From NCBI GenBank assembly GCA_030407005.1, contig JAUDYN010000001.1:2356001-2420000 (forward strand): a stretch of DNA of 64,000 bases. Reading direction: 5' to 3'. A program made the translations under genes and the position numbers. This stretch comes from Desarmillaria ectypa. Taxonomy: Eukaryota > Basidiomycota > Agaricomycetes > Agaricales > Physalacriaceae. Shown in pieces: positions 47,804 through 61,188 of this stretch (positions are counted from its first letter, which is position 1; each line of letters starts with the position of its first letter). Below the pieces are notes generated by a model, which was given only the letters and a program-made list of their open reading frames with translations, was not told the origin of the DNA and searched no databases.

Positions 47804-50800
47804 TCGTTGTGATAAGATACGGGAGACAATTATGTTAAGGAATTGACAACTACTACAGATAGTACTGCTATTTGCGGTTACGGTATGCCGCTTCCACAGC
47901 CAAGGCAACAAATTACGAAGACCCAGAAAGTCACCGCTGCCACTTGATAACAATTATACGTCGACGTCTCAAGTTTGTATAGCTGTTACATTGACTTGCC
48001 CAGTTGTGGGGCAACACCATTGCCCCAAATAGCTCCCATATCGATATTCCATGCTGCGTAGATTCATTTGGCTAGCAAGCGAAGGATGGATACAATGCTT
48101 CCGATATACCCGATACAAATGAACGTACAAGTTCCCCAAAATTGTAACAGCCCAAAAGGGGGTTCCGCTGGGTAAGGTTCGTTGCTATACTCCGACAGCG
48201 AACGGCTTGGTGTATTCATGGATCTATTCAACGGCGCTATTGAATGGATAGTTGGAAGGTTCTCTGGTGCAAGCGTGACCCTCATTGAGAATTTTCATTC
48301 AGAGCCGGTGTTGAAGAGCATATGTCCGAGGTTAGGGAGCTGCTTGCGGACCAAAGAATTGAAAGGAAAACATACGAGATCTGATTATCTCTCAACCTGC
48401 ACGCGTCGTGCAATCAAGAGATTTGCTCCGTCGCTTACATATCGAACGAAGAGGCATCATTCTTTTGCCGAAAGTCCCAATTATGCCCATAAACATCCTG
48501 CCGGTTGCAGTACGCTACCTGACAGCATCACTTGAAAACAAGCAATTGTTTTGACTCGTCCCTTGACAAATATTTAACGTACGATAAACTGGCGCTTAGT
48601 CAAACCGGAAAGCTGAGAAGGGCGGGTGCGGAAAAGTTCCGAGGTTCAATCAGTCGAACTTTGGGGGGCCTAGCACTTACCCGGGTCGGTATGACCTACA
48701 GTAGATATCACCACTGTGTGAACAATTCAGAGTCTCCAAAGTTAAAATAACATTTAACGGTGCCCGGATTCGACACCGACGTCGGGGAAAATAGGCGATC
48801 GGCTGGTGCGGGACGAGCTGTCCTGAACCTACGTATATATGACCAGGTGAAAGAGGGGGAACGGGTAGGACTGGTGTTATGAGACAGCAAGTGTGCTGTC
48901 GCGTACAAAAAAAAAGGTATTTGTTTTGTTATATGGGGCAGCAACAACAGCGTGATATTCTCCTCACGTATTCGTTGTGTTCAAGAGGAGTTAGCTTCCC
49001 CGGCACAAAACATGGTGCCTGTCCATGCGTGTATGGGCGGTGTCTTTGTAAGAGAGCTTGAAGAAAAATGTAGTCTGTGTGGATTTGTGATAACCCAGCG
49101 ATTGTGCAGTACTAATACCGCTGGGAACAGTGAACAGCATGATCAGGAGTTCCAAAGAATGATACTCAGAGCGCGATTCGCGCCATTGGCGGAACATGGT
49201 AGTTCTGTTGTATCCTATTGTATATTATGATCAAAAAGTCCTGGGGAAAATGACGCAAGTTAACACACATGACGAACGGGACCGACTCGGGAGTCGTAAC
49301 TCATGAGTGGAAAGAAATCCAAGGAACATACCTTATATCAGTCATACGGAACATATGTGAGTGGAAATTGAAGACAACTGCTGCGCCCGATCGACGCCGG
49401 TATGCGGCGTTATTTGTGTAGTTTAAACTACGTAAAAGTGCAGAATTTGTGGGAACGAATTTCTGTAGACTCCGGCTACTTTGGTTGGAGATAAAATGCG
49501 GTCCTAGTGTCTGGCTTGAAAGACAATGCACCGAAAATCGTACCTAATACATCCGGATGCTGATGAGCCAATAAGGTAATACTTCACACAAGGCCTTGAA
49601 GTTAAAACGCGTTTTGGCTGTGTTGTCAATATTTTTCTTGGCTCTGCTGCCCTTGGCAATCCAAATTGATTGCTACCTGAGAATACTGAGTCAAAAGCAC
49701 TCTTGGCGCTATCACCTGAAAATTAGGTGATGTCAGCGCTAGTGGGGCGGCATATGTCGCACAGATAGATGGGAAGTACTGAAATCGTCTGTAAGTAATA
49801 TTCGGCAAAGGAAAGGTAGAAAGACCGTAGATGTACTTACACGTTATCAGGATCGATAGCCGCGTACCGGTTCAGCGTTCCGCGACATTTGTAGTGCCTG
49901 TTCCCTAATTCCAAGGTGGAATTTGTGTTTCTCGCAAACGCGTAAGTTTCACGCTCAAACACCAGCAGCAGGCTTTGCAGTATGGAAAATGCCACATAAA
50001 TTGTATCTAGATCCAGCTTGGTGCAAAAAGTAGCAGGCAGGCGGCATTCTACCACGAGAGAGATTTCTCAGAATACTAGGCCAACATCAGGCAAAACGGG
50101 CTTAGCAGGAATGTTTGTCAAAGACACTGATAACGGAACGAGGTAGCAATTAGACGTATCAAAGATGGAGGAGACAAGCAGTAATGGTACAAGTGCAAAA
50201 CAGGGGGTACCAATGGACACGGACTTTTCTTACTTTGAGCAGACTCAGCTGTGCATTACCGTAGCGTTGCATAAACATTACCCGTACAACAGGAGGATTT
50301 ACTCGAGCACTTGCGTACTGGAAAACGAGATGGAAGATTTGGGATACCAATTTGGGCGATACACGATAACAGGGTTACATCCGTGACATTGCATCGTCGT
50401 TTTGAACAGTGAACGTCGACAGCAAGGATGATCTCCGTGGAAACCAAATACGTGGGTCCTTCCGATGGCTCAGAAACTGGGTTGGTGGTGCGGATAACAA
50501 AGCTAGTGGATTCGTACATGGTATGGGTTGGGAGTACAGGAAAAGAAAACGAGACAGTAGAAGGACGGCTCTGCAAAGACTGGGCGTTCGCGATGCCAGG
50601 AAAAAAGGTCAGTGATTAAAAACCCATTCAAGGGACAAAAATTGAGAGAAACAAAGATTGGAGGAGAACCAAATGGAACAAGCCTTTTTCGAAGTAATAA
50701 TTGGGATGTAGCGTTATCGATGGCGCAAAGGATAGGTGAGGAAAGGATGAATTATTATGAAGGAAAACTGCTAAAGCAAGAACAGCGAAACGAACGGATA

Positions 50801-51005
50801 AAGCGATACATCTATCTGTTGACATTGAAGAAACTCAAGCAGTTCAAGTGGAGAGGGTGTTGAAGGAGATGCTGAGTTAAATAAATACAGTGGCTGCGTG
50901 ATTAGCGTGACATGTGTATCAGAGTGACGACGACCTGGATTGCTCATCGCTCGCCGTCGTTTCGTTGTTGTTAATTGTACAATAACGGTTGCTGTCCGCT
51001 GGACG
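47804..51005. other. Gene-poor stretch, about 3.2 kb
   Basis: No supported gene. Fragments noticed: a short helical + strand frame EEHMSEVRELLADQRIERKT near 48310-48390 after a possible acceptor, and a minus-strand frame near 49850-50050 (LELGNRHYKCRGTLNRYAAI) ending in a good GTAAGT donor. Neither can be joined into a gene. A perfect 8-bp inverted repeat, TGGGGCAA with a 5-base loop, lies at 48007-48027. The right end should hold the Yak1 promoter. Confidence 0.4.
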
Positions 51006-54000
51006 ATGTCCGAGGCAGAACTGGCGTACATGATGACGGACCCAAACGAAGGATTTGACTTACCACGGTGGCAGACTCACATCGATCCGCTTTCGTCCTC
51101 TGCACAGGCCGCCCATTCCGCCTACTACGCTAACCCGCCTCCACCACCGCCTCAGCGTATAACCCAGCGACTTTCTCAGCTTGCCGACGAGCCGAATACC
51201 GGCACGTACCTACAGACCAGCCACAGTCCTGCCAGCGTCGCCCGAAGCTCCTCTCTTAACAGTGCCCGCCCTCGCCGCCACCAAGACGACCACTACGACG
51301 CCGCCCAGCCGAGTTCAGCCGTTCAAGCCGGTCCCTACTTTCCCTCCCTCCAGTATCAGCCGCCATCGCTCGCCCAGCCCGCCCAGCCCGCCTCATCTGG
51401 CTCCGACTCGTACAGCGACCTCTACTACCCTTCCGACTCCAAGCGCCAACCGAGTTCTCGCACCGGCAGGTCCCCACTTCGCACGCCGAACTCACTTCTC
51501 GACCCGTACGCGGCCCAACAGGCGCAGTACTCGCCGAGCTCGGCATATCCTTACGCTCATTCCCGTAGTCACTCACAGCAGGTCAAGACGGAGCCCATGT
51601 CGCCCTCTACAGCTTCAAGCCACGTTTATTCACCGACCTACCCCATGGACGCGACAAGTCCACAGCCGCCTCACATTAAACCGGCGATATCCAATCCCTC
51701 AACACCCCTCTCCTACCCCACCTCTCCTTCCTACTACCACCACGACCCAATGCCTGTCGACCCGCCCCCCAAACGGCGTGCCACGGGTTTTCGTCGCGTA
51801 CGTGGCTCCAATGACCTCCATCCACGCACAGATGCTCCCATTGTAGGTCGTAGAATGGGCGGCGATGGCGCATATCTCTCTCCTCTGCGCCAGCTTACGA
51901 CCAACATTCTCGACACTTATCGCATCTGTAACCCTCAGTTTAGATACGAATCAACACACAATCCCCGTAGGGTTCTCACCAAGCCCAGTAAGCCCGCCCA
52001 TAACGAGGGCTATGACAACGATGACTATGATTATATCTTGTATGTCAATGACTGGCTAGGGACGGAAGATGGCCACAAGTGCGTGTCATTTCAATTTGCG
52101 CTCCTTCCGCTCTCATCCTCTTTAGATACCTCATTCTCGATATTCTCGGTCAGGGCACTTTTGGCCAGGTCGTCAAATGTCAAAACATGAAGACCCATGA
52201 AATCGTCGCCGTCAAGGTTGTCAAAAACAAGCCGGCTTACTTTAATCAGAGCATGATGGAGGTCACCATCCTCGAACTCTTGAATAAAAGCTGTGATCCC
52301 GATGATCAGCATCACATCCTTCGTCTCCGGGACTCTTTCATCCACCGTAATCACCTCTGTCTCGTATTCGAACTCCTGTCCTCCAACCTTTACGAACTTA
52401 TCAAGCAGAACCAGTTCCAGGGTCTTAGTACCCAGCTTGTTAAAGTTTTTATGGCCCAGCTTCTCGATGCCATGACCGTCCTCAAGGACGCCCGCCTCAT
52501 CCACTGTGATCTCAAACCGGAGAATATCCTTTTAAAGTCATTGCAATCGCCACAAATCAAGGTCATCGATTTCGGCTCAGCATGTCATGAGCGCCAGACT
52601 GTATATACGTATATTCAGTCACGCTTTTACCGCTCGCCAGAGGTCCTCTTGGGCATGTCGTACACTGCTTCTATCGACATGTGGTCTCTCGGATGTATTG
52701 CTGTTGAACTTTTTCTCGGCCTTCCTCTCTTTCCTGGGACAAGCGAGTATAACCAGCTTACGCGCATCGTCGAAATGCTTGGCATGCCCCCGCTTAGTAT
52801 GCTCAATACGGGGAAGCAGACACAACAGTTCTTCGATGTGTACGAGGTGTGGAATCCTCATCTCAATGCGAACGAGAAAAAGTACAGACTCAAGACTATT
52901 GAACAATACTCCCGGGAACACAACACAAACGAGCAGCCAGGAAAGCAGTATTTTAAAGCTACAACGTTACCGGACATCATCAATACTGCACCTATGCCGT
53001 CAAGCAAGTCAGGTGGGAGAGGACAAGAAGTGGAGAAAGGTTCGTCAAGGCTGACAGGCATAACTTTGAAAGGGTTTGATCTTTCCCTCAGAGTTGAATA
53101 ATCGCGCATCGTTCATCAACTTCTGTCAAGGCTTGTTGGATCTGAATCCAGTGACACGATGGACACCTCAGCAAGCCAGGCTGCATCCATTTATAACAGG
53201 AGAGAAATACACGAAGCCGTTTGTGGTGAGTTGTCTCATCCTATATCAATGTATCCCTACCAACCTATTACAGCCCGATGGCCTCAACCAAGCTCACCAA
53301 CCGGTCCCATCGGGTGTGTCGGATCCGAAACGACCGTATGGTGGACTGGTACCTTCACAGCCCAAGGGTTCAAGGGCTTATCAGGATGCCGCAACATACA
53401 ACCATCATCTGGCGCAGCATCAGGTGTACACGGCACAGGCGCAGTCCCAGGCTGCAAATACTTTCCGTAATCCGTATATGAATCAGCAACAGCCGTCTCA
53501 GCCACCACAGCCCCAGCAGTCCACCCCATCTTACCCCAATCAAACAGAACCGCCGGCACCAGGATTCCCACAAACGCAGCAATATTCCACTGCACCTCCC
53601 ACAGGCGGACATCGGTTGTCGCATCAAAACTCTACGGGACACCTGAACAATAGTAATAACGTGCAGTCTTATACGACATCTTTGACCTCCTCCTCATCCG
53701 GAGGTCACTTGAATCCAAATGTCCCCTCGAACGCCTATTATCCTGCCCGTGGACGGGCAAATACCATTAACCAGATGGATTCGGTTCCACCGGCATTGGC
53801 GAGGTTACAACATATGAATCAAGATGTCATCGCCGGTCGGAACGCGCTGACGCCTGTGTTGAATCGGGACGATGCCATGCGGGAATGGGAAAGAAGGCAA
53901 CAAGCAGGAGGGAAGCAACCTGCACAGACTTACCCTCAGCTCGAGTTTTTGCAGCAGCAAGCCGAACTTGCAGCCGCGTCAGGTATTTCAAGTTGGAATG

Positions 54001-54482
54001 CGGGTGGTGCTGTCCCGAATCGGTACCAACAGCCACCAACGAGCAAGCTTGCCCATTCGTATCATCCATCGCAACATGACGAAGACAACGGGAGCACTAG
54101 AAGGGATGCCGTGATGTCGAATGTACGGAGCGCTGCGAGAGGAGACGTGTATGGTGCGGCAGGGGTAATATCCAGTCCACCGCAGACATACACCAGTAGC
54201 GGGACGACGTCGGGCAACCGGTACGCTGCTACTTATCAGCCCTCACAGCAGGGCACGGTGTTCGATTCGGTGGATCGGCGGACAGACATTGGAAATATGT
54301 TTGTGCCAATGCAACCAGATTCATATGCTGGTGGTGGTGTGAGGCACCCCAGTCAAGCGGTTCCGCCGTCCTTTTATGGCGCAGGAGTCGTGTCTGCTGG
54401 CCAGCCTGGCAGAAATCCGTTTGGACAGGGAGAAACCAAGGATGCGAGAAGAGGCAGTGGAATGGACGCTTGGCCCAGATAA
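51006..54482 (+). CDS. YAK1: DYRK-family protein kinase Yak1
   Basis: Nutrient- and stress-regulated kinase acting against PKA/TOR growth signals. ATG at 51006 starts MSEAELAYMMTDPNEGFDLP. About 350 residues of Pro/Ser/Tyr-rich N-terminus precede the kinase domain. Introns at 52079-52125, 53040-53091 and about 53224-53273 leave about 1,100 residues. Gly loop LDILGQGTFGQVVKCQNMKT; Lys in IVAVKVVKNKPAYFNQ; catalytic loop LIHCDLKPENILL with the Cys typical of DYRKs; DFG in KVIDFGSACHERQ; autophosphorylation YxY in QTVYTYIQSRFYRSPEV; CMGC block SIDMWSLGCIAVELFLGLPL. The C-terminal third is rich in Gln, Pro and Ser and looks disordered. Convergent with the HAD phosphatase gene. Confidence 0.95.
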
Positions 54483-54714
54483 TTTGGCAATTTCTTTCTG
54501 CCTTCTTGCTAGCAACATATTGACACAACTTACAAATTTGCAGCTTCTTCTTCTCACCTTTTCTACCCTTGACATTTCTGCAATCTCTGCACTTGCACAC
54601 ATTTTACACCTGATTCTTTTGCTGCACAATTCAATTGGCTGCGCCTCATTAACATGAGATTATCGAAGTTCTTTATCTTTGACTTGTATAAACATGGGAT
54701 AATCAGGTCTATTT

Positions 54715-55691
54715 CTAAGGGAGGGCGTTGAAGATTTCTTCGACCTCCCATGCACCACCCCAGTACTTGATTTGACATTTTAGACCTAGTTTTTCACCCT
54801 CTTTGGCAATACGCCTCTGAAGACCGCGGAAACTTCGGCATAGTATCATATCTTGGCTGCAAGAACGTCAGGGATGCACGTGGCCGAAGGAGAAGCATAC
54901 CTTCGCAATCTCAGAATAGGACAGAAATCATTGGTGCCGTCGCCGACATATATGATCTGGTCATATGCAGGGCCATGTCGAGCGAGGAACGCATCTAATT
55001 CTTCGCCTATTTCTGTGTGAAAAACCTCAAACTTCCACGAGAGGCAACAGATACCTTTGCACATGTTCGGACTGCAGCCAACCGTACAGTTGTGCTGTGG
55101 ACCATGAGGATCGATTCTGCGTCGAAGATTGAGGAGACCCGATGGTTCCCATTCTGCCCGGTTGGTGACAATTTCTTCAAAGGCAGGCAGAAGGCCGTTT
55201 TTCTTGGTAATGTATGTTAAACCCTAGGAGGCAGGGGATTGGACGCTATTGTACCTCCAGGATGGTAGTGATGAAGATATTGTTGGCGTTAGAAAGGCAG
55301 AGAAAGGCAGTATGGCCCTCTTCCTTGAGATGTTTGATGCCACGAACCATGCCAGGGTGCTAGAGGGAGGCAACGATAAACTGAGAGATGGATAAAAAGA
55401 TGAAGGCAGACATACAAAAGGCATGATCCTGAGAGCATCTTCGATCTGTTCTCTGGTAATTCCACGAGCATGAGCCTCACGTAGCGATTGAGAGCTTGAA
55501 AATATAGATCATTCCAGGGGGGTGGGGAAAGATGGTGACAGCGGAACTTACACCAAGTCTGTCCACTGAATGTGGTCCTTAAGGGTCTTCATTTTGCGGC
55601 GGAGATCTGGAGCCAAGACTTCAAATATCCATCGGTCAGAATCCTGGTCAGCCATAGACCAGTCAAAGTCGAATACGATGAGGCGTCGCAT
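54715..55691 (-). CDS. HAD-superfamily phosphatase, PHOSPHO1/2 type
   Basis: Phosphatase of the phosphoethanolamine/phosphocholine and pyridoxal-phosphate group; the substrate in fungi is not settled. ATG at 55691 gives MRRLIVFDFDWSMADQDSDR, with catalytic DxD motif I as DFDWS. RWIFEVLAPDLRRKMKTLKD and QIEDALRIMPFHPGMVRGIK are characteristic. Motif II Ser lies in LCLSNANNIFITTILE, followed by NRAEWEPSG-type sequence. CSPNMCKGICCLSWKFEVF is the family's conserved Cys-rich stretch, and motif III/IV is QIIYVGDGTNDFCPILRLR. The protein ends WEVEEIFNALP. Introns of about 50 nt. Divergent from TFB1 with 102 bp between start codons. Confidence 0.9.
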
Positions 55692-55793
55692 GAGGAGAAG
55701 ATGGTGGTGGTGATGGAGAGGAATACTTATATCAGCTTACCTAACATTAATGGACCTTGACCGTCGACCACAGGGTATACGCATATAGGGTAT

Positions 55794-58159
55794 ATGCCTA
55801 CCTCAGTCTGCACGGCAAAGGCATCCTACAAGAAACTGCCTGGTACCCTACAGCTTACCGACACCCATCTTCAGTGGACCCAGGACGGGAAAACGACACC
55901 CTCAGTGCGAGTTCCCAATGCAGAAGCCGCTTGTCTGTCTTTTTCACCTTGATACTGGCTGCTGCTGATGACCGCTTCCAGCTCTGTTCTGCAGCAAGGT
56001 TGGCGCAGCTCAAGTGCGAATGAAACTGGCCCTTGTGGGTGACGACACCGGCCACAATTTCACTTTCACGTCGCCCCAGCCAGTAGCGCTTAATGAACGC
56101 GAAAAGTTCAAGACAGAGCTGACCACCATCATTGGAAGGAACAAAGGCGCGCCTGACAGTGCGTCCAGGCTTCCCGTTTCTGCATACACTCATTCCACGT
56201 CGACCCCGGTGGCAAACGCGTCTCCGATAAAACCGTTGGTGTCACCACCCAAACCGTCGACGTCAAGAGCCGCCTCTGTTTCGAGCAATGAAAACAGAGC
56301 AACACCCATTCTCACGGGAAGTGACCCTGCGCAAGATTTCAGACTTCGAAAGACAATTCTTCTCGGTAATCCTGAACTGGGGGCATTGCACAGGGAGCTA
56401 GTCATTGGCGCGCAGATTACCGAGGCAGAATTTTGGGAAGGGAGGGAGGTATGCTCTTCCCGTAGTTTCCGCCGCCTTCTTCAATCTCACTCGACGACAG
56501 CATCTCGTCCTGGCTCAAGCGGCAGCAGAGAACCAACGAAAAGGCAAGCCCGGACAGTTGGTAGATCCCCGCCCGGAAACTGTTGAGGGCGGCGAAGTCA
56601 AAATTCGCATAACCCCTCAATTGGTTCATGACATCTTTGACGAATACCCTGTTGTAGCAAAGGCGTATAGTGACACTGTTCCTGACAAAGTACGGCAAAT
56701 CTCTTGGTTCCTAATGTACTCTGTCCTCATCTGAGTGAATGAAGTTATCCGAAGAGCATTTTTGGAAGCGGTACTTCCAGTCAAAACTTTTCAATGCCCA
56801 CCGTGCTTCTATTCGCTCTTCGGCAACACAACACGTAGTGAAAGCAGACCCGATATTTGATAAATACCTGGAAAAGGACGATGATGGTGTGTATTGGATC
56901 AAGTTATTTCTATTCCTCTTTGTTTCATCTTTCCTCAGAGCTGGAACCTAGAAGACAGCTGACGGACCAAGTGGAGCTATATGTCGATTTGGCAGCTACG
57001 CGTGAAGACCATGAAGAGGTACTCTCGTTGGTGTACTGTGTATCATTCATAGATTGACTTGCGAAAGACAGGGAACAGTAAAGACATCACGATGCAAGCT
57101 GGTCGACAGCGTGGTGCTTTACCTTTGATACGAAAATTCAACGAGCATTCGGAGCGATTATTGAATGCTGCTCTGTAAGTTACTTACATCCTTCTTTTCT
57201 CGCCGTGCTGACAATCTTTCAAGTGGCGAGGGCCCCCCAACAAAGCGCCGTCGAGTTGAGGTGTGCACTCCTCCCTGTGCTTACAATATATTTCTAATAC
57301 GGTTATACGATGCCAGGATGATGCCCAAATTGATCTTGATGACTTGCATGACCTCGAAGCCTCTACTGGCATAGTTCTTGAAATGCAAGATAGGCAACGG
57401 TATTTTGAAGGCAGAAAGGCGGCCGATAGTGACGGCGCCAGGAAGGTTTGTATAATGATAACAGAAAGATTTTCTCATCGCTCACTTGTAATGTCAATGT
57501 CTGCAAAAGAATATCGATTTTGGTTCTATCATTCGAGAGGCCAAAAACAACATTAGCCAATGGGAGACTGACCTTGCTCAGGTACGTTCCAACTTAGTAT
57601 TTCGAATGATCTAATCCTGGCTGTGCGCACGCTTTGTATAGTTGAAGCTGGAGCGGAAGCCCGGCGATGCAGCTCTTCTATCCATGACACAAAACGTTGC
57701 GGCCCGTTTAGACGTTAGGTCTAAAACAAGTACGTTCTTATTGTCATTTCAAGAGTCGTAGCCTATTGAATACCTCGGCAGATGATCTTCCTGACGGATT
57801 TTTCCGCCAAATGACATCCTGTCAGACGGCAGCCAATGAGTTTCTGCGGCAGTTTTGGTCTGTGACATATCCTTCTGGATATGACCTGTCCACCGCAGTC
57901 ACTCCAGCACAGAAAGCAGCTAAAGCAACGAAAATGATCGGATACTTATCCAAAACACATGAGAAAGTGCAAGCTATTGTGCGAGCCGCTCAACAACAAG
58001 GATTAGATGCTAATAGGATAGAAATTGTGCGTTTTGTTCGTCTCTTCCTCATAACCACGAGAACGACTGAGTTTGTGTGAGGCCATGAAACCCGTTTTAA
58101 CAGCCGTCGACCGCGCACTAACTTTCCATCGCAATAAAAAGGTCTCTCGTGGATCCTGA
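55794..58159 (+). CDS. TFB1: TFIIH core subunit Tfb1 (p62)
   Basis: Structural subunit of TFIIH for RNA polymerase II initiation and nucleotide excision repair. ATG at 55794 starts MPTSVCTAKASYKKLPGTLQ, the PH/PTB domain that binds activators and Rad4/XPC (LTDTHLQWTQDGKTTPSV). A Ser/Pro linker follows. Two BSD domains are seen: GALHRELVIGAQITEAEFWE with LVLAQAAAENQRKGKPG, and KLSEEHFWKRYFQSKLFNAH. Later blocks: DPIFDKYLEKDDDELEPRR, DVTMQ-like DITMQAGRQRGALPLIRKFN, NEHSERLLNAALGEGPPTKR, and the C-terminal helical part FRQMTSCQTAANEFLRQFWS, KMIGYLSKTHEKVQAIVRAA, MKPVLTAVDRALTFHRNKK. Around twelve short introns, several under 60 nt. The stop is TGA at 58157-58159, about 100 bp from the convergent CASP gene. 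Confidence 0.94.
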
Positions 58160-58256
58160 GAACAGTCGTTACTGCATCCACCATCATGTACTGATACATC
58201 TTGCATAGCTATCCCATAAATACGTGTTCATTACAATACAATACCATGTAATCACA

Positions 58257-61086
58257 TCAAGATCCGTAGGGTCCTGGCTGCTTTTGTAAATGCGTGCCCG
58301 ATGTCGTTGTGCACTCGTATGTAGTATACATTACAAGAAGGTGCAGACCCAGGCTGTAGAGGATGAAGAAAGCCCGTGCACGGCGGTTGCTCAGCATAGC
58401 CCGGGTAATCGTGAGAACACCGCGTTCGACAGCATTGAGGTTTTGATACGCCCGGGTCGCCTCCTGTAACAGCTTGTCATGAACGTGGGGCAACAATGAT
58501 GCATAGACACATACTCGACCCCGAAATGCCTCAAATGGATTCATAGCCTCTTCGTACCGGGCTCTATACTTCCCTAGATCATCAGAAGAATTATTTGAAG
58601 GCGTAGGAAGTGGGTCCAGCTGCGAGGTCACTGGGCGAGATCCGGCCTCCTCTCTATAACTTTGCATATATCGCACTTTCTCATAGAGTTTAAGGTTATC
58701 AGCCTGTAGGTTCTTTACCTCTGAACGAAGGTCGGAGATAATTTGGAACTGTCTGCGTAGTTCCTACAGGCACGTTCAATTCAAAGTTAAAAAATCCCGA
58801 CAAACATGCACATGCTCACCTCCTCAAGCTCGGCGTTCCGCTGACGGAATCTATCTCTTTGACTAGTCACAATGGGCAAAATCGAGGTGTCTGCAGAAGA
58901 TGTAAACGGTATAGGCGTTGTACGGGCGGACGCATCCTTAAATACCGCGTAAACATATAGAAAAATGAACGGAAAGGAACGGTCAGTTCTCACCGCCTTT
59001 CGTCCGAGATCCAGCCCCGTCAGAACATCAGATGATTCTGGAGGAGTAATGTCGCCATTGCTTCTGTGTTTGTTCATTGACAACAGATCATTCTCTAGCT
59101 TCTCATTCAATGCCTTCTGCTTCTCCAGGTCGGCACCAGTAGAGCTGAGCTGGTCTTGAGCAGCTTGCAGTGAATTCTCGAGTTCGCCATGAAGGATCTA
59201 GACAACGAAAATGGGCATCGGGCTCTGCTATAGAAGGAAGGGCGTACTCGGAACTTCGTTAACTCCTCAAGAAGACGCTTATTTTTGGTCGCAAGAAGAG
59301 CCTCCAACGATTTGCCTTGCTGCGCATTCGTCTTGTCTGCATTGGGGTTGGGTAGTTGTAAACCCACTTCGTACCCATCAATTTGGTCGCCGTCCTCGTC
59401 GATGTCTTCGTCGAAACCGGCAAACTCCACATACTGCAAGGACATATATGAGAAAGACCTAGGGAATACTGTAATAGCTTCACCTTCATGATATCCAGCT
59501 CACGTTTGATCTCGTCGTAGTCATTGTATTGCTTCAACCGGTTTCTGAGAGTGTCAATTTCCGAAGCCTACGGACAGATGATGAAGCGAAGTGGTCGATG
59601 AGTCGGAAAACAATAATACCTTCTTCTGCATCTCCTTGGCAAAGTCATCGCTTGTCTTCTTAATGTGAGCCTCAAGCTCCGAGGTCGCAGCTTTCTGTAA
59701 TTCCAGTGTTTGGGACGTGCGTTCCAGTTCAGCTTCATACTCGGTCACTTGGGCCTGAAGAGACTTTGCGCTGTAAAACGTTATGGTCAGGAAGGTCAAT
59801 ACCAGAGTAACTATCGTACCGGTCAGACGTGTCACTCCCGCTGCGCAAAACCTCAATCTCCGCGCGAAGTATCTCCTACGTGTCTGTTTTAACAATGAAA
59901 TAAGTTGCTAGTGGCTGCATATGCACATTACGCCTTTCCACTGTCGCAACGCGACTGTTTGCACGTTCAAGGTCTGCCACCATCATATCGACCTCAGCGA
60001 ACTTCGCCACCACTTCTTGATCTAGGATTTGAACTTAAGCGTTGGAAATGGGGCAGATGCGAGAAGAAGAGTTACCTTGCCTGGTACTGTGGTCTAAAAG
60101 CTTTGCCTGGTTAGTGTCATTGGACATTCGTAGGTCTCGGAGTTGCGCCGTGGTTAGGGAGATCTGTCGGTGAAGGTCCTGTTCCCTATAAAACAATGTT
60201 ACTCATTGCAAGCAAGGCGAATAGTAAGGAATATATCTGCCTTTCTTCGTAATTCCTTAGTTTCTCGTCGTAAGTCGCGTTGAGTTCGTTCTCCTTCCGG
60301 GATACACGGTCATTAATCAGGTCCTCCATCTAGAAAACACATTGAGCTCCCTAGGAACATATACATCATTTTGAGACACTCACTGTCTTCTCTAGTTGCT
60401 CTACTTTTCCTTCAGCCTTCTTCTTGGCAGTTTCAATGCTGGCAGTCTCATTGATGCGACGTTTTAGGTCTGCATTTTCATCATGTAGACGACGCAGCTC
60501 TGTCTCCAGCTCGCGAGCTTCAGCAACCTTGACGGTTTGGTCCTGGGCGATAGGGTTAACTGAGTTGACCTTGAAATTCGAGTGTTTCATACTACGGCGG
60601 CCTCAAGAAGAGGATATGGGTCTGGAGCTTCGGCCAGAACTTTGTAGACATTCAGAAACGCATTTTCAGAGGCCTTCGAGCGCTTTGTGAGATTATCTAT
60701 CTCAGTTTGATAAGCTAGTAACTAGTTTGAGGTTGTGGCTGTAAACGGAGTAACGTCATGGTGACCTTTGAGCAAGCCTTTAAATGCAGCCAGTTTCCCT
60801 TCATCCGGTATTTTTTTGAACTCTAAATAGTGGTTTTCAGACATTAATAAGATAAGGTCGAAAACTGGGTACCTTTGGTCTTGTCTGCAAGGGCTTTGCG
60901 ACCAACAACGCTCTCCTTCTGGTTGTCGACGAGTTCTATGCCCTGAGGATCTAGAGATTTTTGTAGTTCTGAGAGGTTTATATCTTGAGAAACCAGACTA
61001 GTCAAGATGATAGATTGCTAGAAAGTAATAAAAGTACCTCTCCAAGTTGCGAGGGCACCAGAGAAGTTATGCTCTGTTGAGCTCAT
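58257..61086 (-). CDS. COY1: Golgi coiled-coil protein CASP/Coy1
   Basis: Tail-anchored golgin of the CUX1-CASP family, acting in intra-Golgi retrograde transport. The start at 61086 gives [20 protein letters not shown]. Most of the protein is coiled coil with Glu/Lys/Leu heptads over many short exons (for example [51 protein letters not shown]). The diagnostic CASP C-terminal domain is intact: [54 protein letters not shown], then the transmembrane anchor [20 protein letters not shown]. The family's conserved NPFEAFRGR and ERxxLxxTRxxLxNRRxR motifs match. The short C-terminal tail ([13 protein letters not shown]) would face the Golgi lumen. It diverges from the uS9m gene across 102 bp. Confidence 0.93.
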
Positions 61087-61188
61087 GGCGAATGCGCAAG
61101 AATGGACGGGCACGTGACGCGAAGGAAAATCAAAAAATACACTGTACGGAGTTACACGTTTATTTTTTGGTCTCATCGTGTCGGGTTG

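Noticed and set aside
46975..47953. Minus-strand frames of 172 and 182 residues
   Set aside because: They are antisense to the ornithine cyclodeaminase-like gene, whose motifs run unbroken on the + strand.
48007..48027. Perfect 8-bp inverted repeat TGGGGCAA with 5-base loop
   Set aside because: Hairpins of this size occur by chance in several kilobases, and no gene end or RNA motif is associated with it.
48300..48390. Short helical frame after a possible acceptor, as a further GRF coiled-coil relic
   Set aside because: No finger, linker or DDVF block can be found nearby, and the residues do not align with the other copies.
49837..50055. Minus-strand frame ending in a strong GTAAGT donor
   Set aside because: The next possible exon soon stops, and no family resemblance was found, so it is not called as a gene.
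51181..51846. 221-residue Pro/Thr/Arg-rich + strand frame
   Set aside because: It overlaps the Yak1 N-terminal exon in another frame. Its composition follows from the Pro/Ser-rich codons of the real frame.
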